DNA of 64,000 bases from Tieghemostelium lacteum. Taxonomy: Eukaryota > Evosea > Eumycetozoa > Dictyosteliales > Raperosteliaceae. The translations under genes and the position numbers were made by a program. Under the pieces are notes generated by a model, which worked only from the letters and a program-made list of their open reading frames with translations, was not told where the DNA came from and searched no databases. Below are positions 21,220-31,591 of the stretch, in pieces (positions within the stretch are counted from its first letter, which is position 1; each line of letters starts with the position of its first letter). The stretch lies in contig LODT01000006.1 of the NCBI GenBank assembly GCA_001606155.1, positions 124,001-188,000 on the forward strand. Direction: 5' to 3'.

Positions 21220-23409
21220 ATGTATAATTCTTATTTATCAAAGAATATTCAAAATTTAGTTTTATCAAATATTGATAATGAAAAACTAAAGGAAAATGAT
21301 AGTATTTTTTCCGATCATGGTATTTTATTACAATTTAAGTATTCATTGAACTACTATGATAAAGATTTAGATTATTGGTTACCACATAATGACATTATCA
21401 TCAACAATGGTGAACTATTGAAATTTTATCAAGAAAATACTAAATATCAAAGAATAAGATCCAAATATCTTCTAAATCACTACCACCAAAATAATACAAA
21501 AGATGGTAAAATATCAATAAAGAAATGCTATGAATCAGATCTTATCAACACCAATATTTTACCAAAAGTAATTATTAATATAATTATAGAGTTTATTTGA
21601 AATATATTAACATGATTATTATAATAATAGGAATTATTTATAAATTGTTTAAAAATGATTGAATCTGATTCGAATAATATCATTTTACCTTATTCTATAA
21701 TACTATCAATATTAGAAAAGGTGATTAGAAATATAATTTATTGGAAATCTGGTTCACAGTGTATTGTCGGTAGAATGTTAAGAGACCTTCTAGATGATCC
21801 TATACTCTCCGATGTAATTGGTAAAGAAACCACACTTATTTTAAAACTATTAATTGGACCACCAATTAGTTTGAATCTTAGAAATGTAGTATGGCATGGT
21901 TTCATTTCACCTAATAATGATGAACTGGATCTATCATTACTATTGTATATAATTCATGTGACATTGACAATATTACATCAAACACACCAACATAAAGTGT
22001 TGATTAAAGATTCTTCCGAAAGCTATAGTCTAAATACAAAATTAACAAAATATAAGCAACCAAGTGAAGATATACAAGTTCCATTTGTTAGTCTTTCTAA
22101 ATGTCAGATTGAAACCATACTGAAATCTACTGAATTTATATTACCAAATAGACTTAACCAATGGCTATCTTCATTGGAACACTATTATATATATACACAA
22201 TCACCAATGGATAAAAGAGATTGTATGGATTTGTATTATTCATTAGTACTATTGCTACCGCAATTAGAGCATTCTCTTAGGGTTTTATTTGTTAAAACCA
22301 ACGATCAGTTGTCAAAGGAGTTCCTATTGGCAGATTACACAAGCTTCTATACTACACTAGAAATATTCCTCTCACAACAATTGATTTTATCACCAATATC
22401 AAATGGACTTGAAAAACAACTTCAAGTGCCAACCACCTCCAAATCCTATACAAAATATGAAAATCCAAAATATTCAACATCAATCAACACCAATAGTAAT
22501 AATATGAGTGAAAATGTGACATTTAATAACATTATGATAGTGAATTTAGGTGCAGGTACAGTAGGACTATTGTTGGATCTGTTCATTTATCAATATGGAC
22601 CAAAACTTAGAGATAAGATTGCACATTTTGAAGTTGATCCCAATACCATACCACTAAAGTTAGTTGAATTAGTTTGGCAAGTCTCATTATCACTATCATT
22701 GAAATTTACCAAGCCAAAGTTTTTAGAGGATCATAAAGAATTTCAGAATATTATAAGTTTCACTGATGAATATAAACCAATGTTTCATGATAAATCTAAA
22801 TCTTTAGGATACCAAAATGAATTTAAAGGGTTGGTTAGTCAGTTAGAGACCTTCTGTTCTACCAATTTAACTGAATCTAATTCCATAAATAATGAAGTTC
22901 TTCAAGAGTACATTGGGGATATGAAATACAAACCAGTGATATCAGGTATCAACGTAAACGAAAAGTATGAGAATTTACAAACAGTTTATCACCATTATAT
23001 AGATAAAACTAAAGATCAAGTTGCTTTTAATTATGATTTGTTCCCAGGTAAAATAGAAGTAACTGTTCAAACATGGTTAAAGAAAATAGAGTTAATATCT
23101 ATTAAAATTGTAACTGAATTTAAAGATATCGGATATAAATACTATCAGTCTGTAATTGTTGATCAAAACTCCACAAAGAGATCACAAAATTCATTTTATA
23201 AATGGATTGGAATTACAGAACATTTTATTCTATATTTAAAAACATTAGTACTCCATTACCATTATTATATCTTCATGGAACAATACAGCAACAAAGATAT
23301 CTGTTACCTAGAGAAACTTTATCACCATCTAGAATTAATTTACCAAAAAGTTCCACCCTATGAATGGGATGTAATCTTAAAATTAATTTACACATATTCA
23401 ATAAATTAA
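21220..23409 (+). CDS. ERMARD-like protein (ER membrane-associated RNA degradation family)
   Basis: Two open frames (to 21567 and from 21631) are joined by a 63-nt intron, GTAATT...AATAATAG. The phase is kept and the result is about 708 residues, near the 678 of human ERMARD. Diagnostic sequence is in the second part: LRDLLDDPILSDVIG, LKLLIGPPISLNLRNVVWHGF and ISP, against LRDLLASEELAKVFG and GLNLRNVLWHGF in the human protein. The C-terminal third holds hydrophobic and Tyr/His-rich helices, as in the family. ERMARD is an ER-associated protein of unsettled biochemical role. The first-exon Met at 21220 is the first after an in-frame stop, but a further 5' exon cannot be ruled out. It converges on VPS26C with only 22 bp between stop codons. 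Confidence 0.8.
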
Positions 23410-23431
23410 TTGATAATAATAGTAAAATAAA

Positions 23432-24526
23432 TTATTTATTTCTAACCAATTTAATTGGGAAATTTTCAGTTATTAAATGACCATCCTCCAACATTACAAC
23501 TAAATTGACTTCAAATTCAATTTTAAAAGTCTTTGCAGCAGTAGTGGTACATGTAAAAAGTCTTGGGAAAACCATCCAAAGTGGCACTGCTAAATTTCTA
23601 GGTACATCACCATCTGCAATCTGAATATTTTGAATTTCAGTAACCTCTCTAGCGTGTCCTTCTGCACAACCACAAGTCTCTACACGAACCAATTGTAATT
23701 CTATAGATTTTATAATTGCCTCAGTCTGATCAATAGAAATGTATCCTTGAAATGCATCATTAATATTACAAATTGCTGTTTTTAATTCACCTGATATCTT
23801 AAAACTAGGTACCTCTGATTTTGAAATCTATTATATTCCACAAACACATTAGTACTTCCTCTAAAAGTATATATATATATATACAATATTGTAACCTACT
23901 CTTTTAAAATTTACTAAAGATTCAGGTGTAATTAGGAAATTTAGAGGTTGACCAACTTTCTTATCAGAATCTTGAGTGGGAACCTCTACAATGAATTCTA
24001 ATTGTTTCTGAAGATCTTTTGATAGAATACCTTTTTTAACATCACATCTAATTGTATATTGAATATTTACAAATACACCATGGTAGGTATCGTACAATTG
24101 TTGATTTGGTAGTGGTTCTAGAAGGAATTCAAATGGTAGTTCAGTGACACCAGGTTGAAATTTACCACCACTTGATATATTGATATTATAGTGTAACAGT
24201 GGAATAGGTTTCAATGAATTATAAAATGCATCAAATAGACCTACACTCTTGGAACTCAGTTGTAATTGAACTGATCCCTCTACTATAACTGTAATACCTG
24301 AATGTGAAAAATCCTCTTTACTATTGATAACTATATAACCTGTAACTATTTTCTATAATTTCCATTCAAATTTGAGAGAGAGAGAGAATATGAATGAAAG
24401 GGGTAGGGAAAATTGGTAAGAATCAATCATTTGGTTATTATTCATCAAAATTTTAAAATGAATTCATACACCTGGTTGATATACTTTATCAATTTTCTTT
24501 AATTTTATATCCAAAACATTATTCAT
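23432..24526 (-). CDS. vps26c: VPS26C (DSCR3), retriever complex subunit
   Basis: Three exons: 24526-24472, about 24345-23900 and 23827-23432, giving about 298 residues (human 297). The first exon encodes MNNVLDIKLKKIDKVYQPG. The second has the arrestin-fold signature SKSVGLFDAFYNSLKPI, then YDTYHGVFVNIQYTIRCD. The last has QLVRVETCGCAEGHAREVTE, IQNIQIADGDVPRNLAVP and VFPRLFTC, nearly identical to animal DSCR3. It forms retriever with VPS35L and VPS29 for recycling of endosomal cargo without retromer. The second acceptor could also be six bases further in (24339), also in frame. The 3' end nearly touches the ERMARD gene. Confidence 0.95.
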
Positions 24527-24843
24527 CTTCCACAGCCAACACACAATCAGATATTATAAATGTAAAATTAAAATTTTTAAAAATTAAAAAATGAAAAGTA
24601 ATTTGATATTTATTTGTATGAATTTATCATAAATTTTCATTTACAGAATTTCAATGTTTATTTAAATTAAACTTTTATTATATCATTTTAAAATTCAATA
24701 AATAGTAATTCTATTATGAATTAACTTACAACAGTTGCTAAACAATCGATTTTTAATTTTTTTTTAAAAAGTTTTCATTGTTTTTTGATCTTTTCAGTTT
24801 TAAAACCCAAACCATCAAATTTGTAATAAACAAAAAGAAGAAG
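24527..24843. promoter_or_regulatory. Shared divergent promoter of VPS26C and mitochondrial bL34
   Basis: The two start codons lie 317 bp apart on opposite strands. The sequence is A/T-rich with T-runs and no open frame. The core promoters of both genes must be here; no specific motif was identified. Confidence 0.5.
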
Positions 24844-25531
24844 ATGTCAGGAACATTTAGATATTTAAATAAAATAGCATCAACATCTTTCATTGATTCA
24901 TTGGTTACAAAACAATCAGGATCAATAAGAAATCTCATTAGACAATCAATTCAAGAGACCAACCCATCACTATATTCCAAAAACATTAATAATATCAATA
25001 TTTTAAATAATAACAATAGATTGTCTATAGTACCACTACAAAACCAATATAAATTAACATCACAATTAAATACTACATCATTTATTGAATCAGACGGTGA
25101 AATCGTTTTTGATGATGATTTCACTGAAATTACTACTCAGGAACCAACTGCATTTGATATTGATCCTTTAATTTCATCATTAGCACCATCAACATCCTCA
25201 AATAGTATGAGAATTATAAATATTTTAGATAATAATAGTATAATGGAAAATGAAATATATGGTAAGTTACTGTTAAAAATTAGCCGATAACTTAAATGAT
25301 ATTCAAAAAAATATCATAAATATCATATCATAATGAACTTATGTTAACACAAATATATTCTATACTATAGAAATTAATCAAGATTCATTAGAGTGTGTAA
25401 AAAGAACTTATCAACCTTCAGTTATAAAAAGAAAGAGAAAGCACGGATTTTTAAAGAGAATGTCAACAGTTGGTGGACGTAGAGTTATTCAAAAGAGAAT
25501 TGTAAGAGGAAGAGATGTTTTATCAGCTTAA
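24844..25531 (+). CDS. mrpl34: Mitochondrial large-subunit ribosomal protein bL34m with long N-terminal extension
   Basis: Exons 24844-25261 and 25371-25531 join across GTAAGT...TATAG to 192 residues. The C-terminal 44 residues are a textbook bL34: [20 protein letters not shown], then [19 protein letters not shown]. The first 145 residues are a basic, Ser/Asn-rich leader with mitochondrial presequence character ([16 protein letters not shown], Arg without acids at first), then a more acidic linker. The extension is long for bL34m (human about 92 residues in all). It acts in the mitochondrial 50S-like subunit. Confidence 0.92.
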
Positions 25532-25733
25532 AATGATATAAAAAAGGAATACATATATAAAGCTACATAGAATATTTTTTTTTTTATCTTTCAAATAATG
25601 GTTTTGATAACAAAAACCCTATTTATTAATTAATAATTGCAATGAGAGAAAAGAGAGTGAGACGGAAGGGATGTGGGGTTAAGTTTAAATATTTTTTTTT
25701 TTGATGGTTATTATTATTATATTTAGAGAATGA

Positions 25734-28700
25734 TTATTTAGTTGCTTTTGATCTTTTCTTTGGTGGTTTAGTTTGATCCTCTGAATTAGTTGCAGTGGAT
25801 TTTGATACTACTTCTTGATCATCTTCATCATCAGAATACATATTTCTAGTATTTCCATTAGAAGATGTTGTAGTTGTAGTTGTGGTAGTAGTAGTAGTAG
25901 TAGGTGATTTAACTTTTCTCTTTCCAAGAGTTGTTGAGGCAGCAGCTTTCTTTGAAGATGAAGCAGGTTTCTTAGTAGGACCAGGAGGTTTAGCAGTTGG
26001 TTTAATTTCAGTTGCAGCTAATAAGGCAGCAGCTTTCTTTTTCTCACGTTCAGCTTTCTTTCTCTCAGTTTCCTTAGCTCTTTCAATTTCCTCTTGATGT
26101 TCCTTGATAATGTATTTCAAAAGGATATCACAACGTGTCTTTAGCTCATTAGGAGTTCTAGTTTGAATATACCAATCGAAACGGAACTGAGAGGACTTTC
26201 TAATCTCCTCTTTGAGTTCATCCCAAGCACCATAACCCAACTTGTGCATCATACATACTAAAAATGTATCTTCGTCGTCAGTATAGTTTTTATTCTTTTT
26301 CAAACCATACTGAATCTTCAGTTGTTGCCATGGATTCTTGTATTTTGAAATCTTGTGATTTAGTGAGTCTTGAGTCTCCTTGTATTTCAGTAGTTTCTCT
26401 TCACCCTTTTCAATACGTGTAATCAATTTTTCATATTCAGCAACCTCTTTATAACGTTTCCAAAACACTGGAGAATACTCTGCAACCTCTTCCTCAGTCT
26501 TATTATCACCAATAGTCTCTGCAATACTTTCATAGGCTTTTCTTCCATACAACTCACAACCTCTTATAAAAGCACGGAAATCTAATTTTGTCCAATTTCC
26601 AAAACCTTGTTTCAGATACTTTTCTTTAAGATCCTGTTCATCTTTAGTGAGATCATTGAAATCTGGTTCAGGTTCTTCTTCCTTTTCCTTTTCCTCACCA
26701 TTGGTATTAGTAGGTTTCTCTTTCTCTTCTTTCTCCTTCTGATCATACCAATCACATTTCTTTTGATATGCTGCATTTTCCTTCTCATAGAGTTGATAGA
26801 GTTTAGCAGGATAGAATTGGAAATCGTGAATTGGAACCTGTTTAGGTGGTTTAATTTTTCTCTCTTCTTTACGTACAACTTTCTTCATTGGTATAGCGCC
26901 AATATTCTTGAGATAATCTTCTTGATCACCAATGAGTTTTCTCTCACGTTTGATATTCTCTGACCAGAACCCGGTACCAACATGTTGATTCTTGTAATCT
27001 ACACCATCAAATTGATAGAGGTTACCATCAAAAGATGCCAATTTCAGTGGATTTGCAGCAAGGTCTTTAATACGATTATCCAACTCGGTTGTCTTTTCTT
27101 CACCTTTCTTAAGAATCTTGTCAATATCCTCATCGGTAATTGTCGAAGATTTACTCTTGAAGATATCATCAGCACCAAATCTCACCATAGACAAGAGTTC
27201 ATTTCCATTGGCGTTCTTATTAGCCTCCACCAAACGACCCTGTTGAATAACCAAAGCATCCAACTGTAATTTCATTTCGGCTTTCTCCACCATTTTCTCT
27301 TCCATAGAATGTTCAGTTACAAAACGGTAGACAGTAACAGGTTTAGTCTGACCAATTCTATGAGCTCTATCCTGTGCCTGTAAATCACATTGTGGGTTCC
27401 AATCTGAGTCAAAAAGAACGACAATATCAGCTGTATTCAAAGTGATACCTAAACCACCAGCCCTGGTTGTAAGTAAAAAGGAAAAGTACTCTGAACCGGG
27501 TTCATTAAAGGCATCAATTTGAGTTTCTCTACTCTGAGAATCAGTAGAACCATCAATTCTACAATAGAGATGGCCTCTAAAGACCATAAAATCTTCAAGG
27601 ATATCCAACATTCTTGCCATTTGAGAGAATATCAGTACTCTACTGCCTCTGGATTTTAAACGTGTCAGAAGCTTATCTAATAGAATCATCTTTCCGGAGT
27701 TATTAATGAGATGTTCATCAGTTGTAAATGGTTCAGTTTCAACACCATCAAATAGATATGGATGGTTACATGCTTTTCTCAATTGCATACAGATATTCAG
27801 TAGTCTAACACGACCAGCAGCCTTTGTTCCTACCATAAGTGCATCTAAATTCTTGGATAACAAATTCTTATATAACTCTCTTTGTAACTGTGATAATCCT
27901 ACAAACAATTTAATTTCTTTTTTGGGAGGGAGTGATTTTTCAACTTCGGATTTTAATCTTCTCAACAAGAATGGTCTTAATACCTTATGTAATTTATCAA
28001 TTACCTCTTGTTGATTCTCTGTATTTTCCAAATCAAACCATTTATCAAAATCATCTGAAGATCCAAAAATATCTGGTAACAAAAAGTTTAATAATGCCCA
28101 TAATTCATGTAAATTATTCTGATAAGAAAAGTAGATTATTTAAATATATTAGGTTATTATGTGAATTAGTTTTGGTATATTTTTTTTTTAATACATACTT
28201 GTAAAGGTGTACCAGTAATTAACAGTCTAAATTGTGAATTAAATAATCTAACACCTTTAGAGAGTAGAGAATTTTCATTTTTGATACGATGGGCTTCATC
28301 AATGATCATATATCTCCATGAGAATTTTTTAAATGTTGTTTTTTCACGTAGTGCTACTTCATAGGTTGTGATACAGACATCGAATTTCTTAAAGATCAGT
28401 TTGTTCTTTTTGATATCCTCTCTTTCGTTTTTGTCACCATGGAATTTAACTACTCTGAGATTTGGACACCATTTCTTGAATTCTTTAGTCCACCCTGAGA
28501 GTGTAGACTTTGGAGCAATGATAAGATGTGGACCTTTGATACCTTTGTACTCATAGAGGTACCCGAGTAGAGATATAGTTTGTAGTGTTTTACCAAGACC
28601 CATTTCATCAGCCAATATACCATTGATACCACGTTCATACATTTGAATTAACCAATTCAATCCATAGATTTGGTAGTCTCTCATAGTACCATTTTTGATA

Positions 28701-29422
28701 TATGGTGGATTCGAAGTAAAGAAATTAAATGAGTGAGGTTCCTCTTCGTCAATTGCCTCCTTCATAATTTCTTCGTCTTCTTCCTTCTCAGTGATTTTAT
28801 TTCTTTTGGTTGGAGTTGACTGAATTTGACTACTGCTATTTCCATTTCCATTACTACTATTCTTTTTAGACTGTTTAGATGAATTGGATACAAAATGTGA
28901 GAAAATCTCTGTTCTCTCCAAGAGAAACTTTAAACGTTCCTTGGCTGATTTTGCTTGGTCGGCTTCCAATTGTTCACGTTGTTTCTTTTCTAATTCCTTT
29001 AGATTCTTTCTTTGAGTCTCACGAACTTGTTTTAAACGTTCCTTTTCTAATTTTATAGCAAGTAGTCTTTGTTTCTTTTCTTCTTCAGTTTCATCTTTTT
29101 TCTTTTTGAATCTTGATGCAATTGAAGATGCACTATTATTATTGTTATTGTTATTGTTATTGTTATTATTATTACTATCGGTATCCATTTTATCTTTACT
29201 TTCTTCTTCTTCCTCTTCTTCTTCAACTTCTTCATCATCTTCGTCATCGTCATTAAAACCATAGACAACTTCTTCTTCATCTCCATTTTTATCTTCCATT
29301 TCTACATCTTCAACTTCTTCATCTTCAACAATATCCTTTTCATCATCACTTTCATTCTCTGGTGAATTACTCTTTGTTGTTGTGGTTGTAGTTGTCAAAG
29401 GTGGTGATAGTTTTTTATTCAT
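25734..29422 (-). CDS. ISWI-family SNF2 chromatin-remodelling ATPase
   Basis: Two exons, 29422-28199 and 28118-25734, join in phase 0 to about 1,202 residues. The N-terminal 200 residues are very acidic ([13 protein letters not shown]) with a poly-Asn tract. The ATPase follows: [18 protein letters not shown] (Walker A), [13 protein letters not shown] (DEAH box), LITGTPLQ at the splice site, and helicase-C motifs [19 protein letters not shown] and [11 protein letters not shown]. Then come AutoN/NegC-like, HAND, SANT ([18 protein letters not shown]) and SLIDE ([21 protein letters not shown]) regions. The C-terminal tail is Lys/Thr/Ser-rich. ISWI slides and spaces nucleosomes. The acidic head and basic tail are longer than in fly ISWI (about 1,030 residues). 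Confidence 0.95.
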
Positions 29423-29909
29423 CTTTTTTTACTTTTCAAACCAATTCTATTGTTATTTTATCAAATTTACTAATAAATGTCTATGAGAGGGATAGGATAA
29501 ATAAACTTTAGATTTACTCTTCAGATTATTTTCAGATAATTATTAATTGAACTTCACACCCTAATTCTAATTTAAAATCTTTTTCTAAACTAGGTGACTA
29601 TTTAAAATTTCTATAGAAAACAAAATGAAATTCTAGTTATTTATATTTAAATCTTCAAGAAATAATGACACTCTTTGTTGATGTATCCTCCTCTGATAAA
29701 AAACAATATGAAAAAAAAAATTTTTGAAAGTGTTGGTGGAGAATGAGAGAAAAGAAAAAATTTGTTTTGAACTTTTAGTTGAATTGTTTCGTTTATTTTA
29801 ATCTCATTCTGTTATTGGAAATTACCAAAATTTTCAGTATGGAGATTACGCCTTTGGCAATCTATCATTTCAACAATGGAAAAGCCGTATTTAAAACCGT
29901 GTTTTCATA
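29423..29909. other. Spacer upstream of ISWI and downstream of DPH4
   Basis: About 490 bases, A/T-rich, holding the ISWI promoter and the DPH4 3' flank. Nothing else was recognised. Confidence 0.5.
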
Positions 29910-30555
29910 TTACTCTTGATCCAATGTACTAAACAATACTTTTATAGCCAATGAACATCCACCACAACATGCCACATCGATATCATTAGATAACTGATCT
30001 TCTCTAATTACAAATTTATCACCACATCTTTTTTGGGATTAAAGTGTTCATAGTTAAATTATTAGTATCTTGAATGTTTCAAATAAAAAAAAAAAAAATA
30101 GAAAACGAAAAAAGGAGGGAGATAAAACAATTAGAGATCTTTTGGGTAAAATGAGATAGTTTACCTGCAATTATAGTAGTATTCTAGTGTATCTTCGTTA
30201 TATTCCATATCATCCAAATCAATTTCATCAGTTATAGAATACTTTTGTCTTGATAATTCTTAATCAAAATAAGTTAGTGTTTAAATCTTTGGAATTACTA
30301 CTAAATTGTACAATTAAATATACCTAATAGTTGTGAATCGTAAATAGATCGTTTGTTAATGTCTCTTAGGCATTCATAAGCAGATTGTAAATCTAAATAT
30401 CTATTTTTAATAGATTCCACAAGTTCAATTGAAGAATGTTGTTGTTGTTGTTGTTTATCAGGATGATAAAGTAATACCAAAGAATTAAAAGATTTCTTTA
30501 TATCATTAAGAGTAGATTCTGGAGAGACTTGTAAAATTTCATAATAATTTTTCAT
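29910..30555 (-). CDS. dph4: DPH4 (DNAJC24), J-protein of diphthamide synthesis
   Basis: Three exons: 30555-30324, 30258-30165 and 30027-29910, giving 147 residues (human 149). Exon 1 is a J domain, YYEILQVSPESTLNDIKKSF, with the HPD motif in LLYHPDK. Exon 3 carries the CSL zinc finger, CGDKF...ACCGGCSLAIKVLF, whose first Cys pairs with one in NCR at the end of exon 2. DPH4 supplies Hsp70 co-chaperone and iron-carrier activity for the first step of diphthamide formation on EF2. A QQQQQ stretch directly after HPD enlarges the loop to helix III. The true start is the ATG at 30555. The gene is divergent from the BORCS7-like gene. Confidence 0.9.
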
Positions 30556-30736
30556 TCCATTCAAAACTGCACTACCCACTTCTCAACCAGATTTCTTCTT
30601 ACAAAAATGAAGAAATTGCAATTTGTAAAAAAAATTTTATTTTCAACACAAACCCCAATACTTTATAAACAACAGTAGAGAATTAGATGATTTTTAGTTA
30701 ATTTATCATCTAACTCATTCCATCAAATAGCAAATC
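30556..30736. promoter_or_regulatory. Divergent promoter, DPH4 and BORCS7-like gene
   Basis: Only 181 bp separate the two start codons on opposite strands. The interval has no open frame and includes an A-rich tract and a T-rich tract. A shared bidirectional promoter is inferred. Confidence 0.5.
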
Positions 30737-31398
30737 ATGAGTAATATAGTTATGCCATTTGTTAAATCACAACCTATTGATGATCCTTCAATGATTTTGA
30801 AAAAAGAGTTAACTGAGAAAGGAGAGAATATTGTAACTGATATGGGTAGAGCTATTAAAGCTCTTGTTAAACACTCAAATGTACATGAAGTATGTATCTA
30901 TAACAATCTAATAATCATAAATATCATATATTAACTATAGTTTAAGAACATAATGACAATTGCTAAAACATTTGAATCACATGAAACTAATGTTACTCAA
31001 ACTGATGAAGTAAATATAATCACACATTTCACACTAATATAAAACCTATTTCTAACACCTTATGTACATAAACTAATCTATAGATGATTGCTCAAATGAG
31101 TTTACTATCTAAAGAATTAAATCAACAGTAAGTATTTCTCTAATTTCATTTTAACTTCCTAATTTCTAATTGAAATATATTACCCCCGAATAATATAGAG
31201 TTAAAATACTTCAAACATCATTTCAAACATTAGATACAATCAATAAACAAGTTATAGATGTAAATAATCTACCGCACTCCTACACCAATATACCAAAAAT
31301 AAATAAAGATAATAGACAATAATTCATTGGAATTGAAAAATGATCTAAGTTTTAAAGACATTTGTGAAGATTACATCATAAATGATTTACAGCAATAA
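30737..31398 (+). CDS. Small helical protein, BORCS7-like (BORC complex)
   Basis: Five short exons (30737-30889, 30941-31009, 31084-31127, 31199-31259, 31309-31398) with consistent phases give 138 residues. The protein is almost wholly helical: LKKELTEKGENIVTDMGRAIKALVK, then FKNIMTIAKTFESHETNVTQ and IAQMSLLSKELNQQVKILQTSF. The order of a short amphipathic N-terminal helix, an LTEK segment, an A-x-x-F/M-hExHxxx region and a Gln-rich coil is like BORCS7, a subunit of BORC, which recruits Arl8 to lysosomes and drives their outward transport. The similarity is weak at sequence level, so the name is tentative; another BLOC/BORC coiled-coil subunit is possible. Confidence 0.45.
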
Positions 31399-31591
31399 AT
31401 TATGCACCAAACTAACGAAATTGAAATTTCATTTGGTGTGAAAAAAGGAAGTCTCACCTAAAAACAAAAAAACGAATAAAAAATTTTTTTTTTCGTTTTG
31501 AAAATTAAAATTTCTTTTAGCAAAGAACAACAATAACGAAAGTAATCTTTCATTTAATTGTTTCATACTAGTTTAGAATTTTCATGAAATA

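Noticed and set aside
21062-21268. 68-residue minus-strand frame between VPS16 and ERMARD
   Set aside because: It overlaps the start of the ERMARD gene and has no recognisable sequence.
24753-24938. Minus-strand frame over the start of the bL34m gene
   Set aside because: Antisense shadow of a gene with clear homology.
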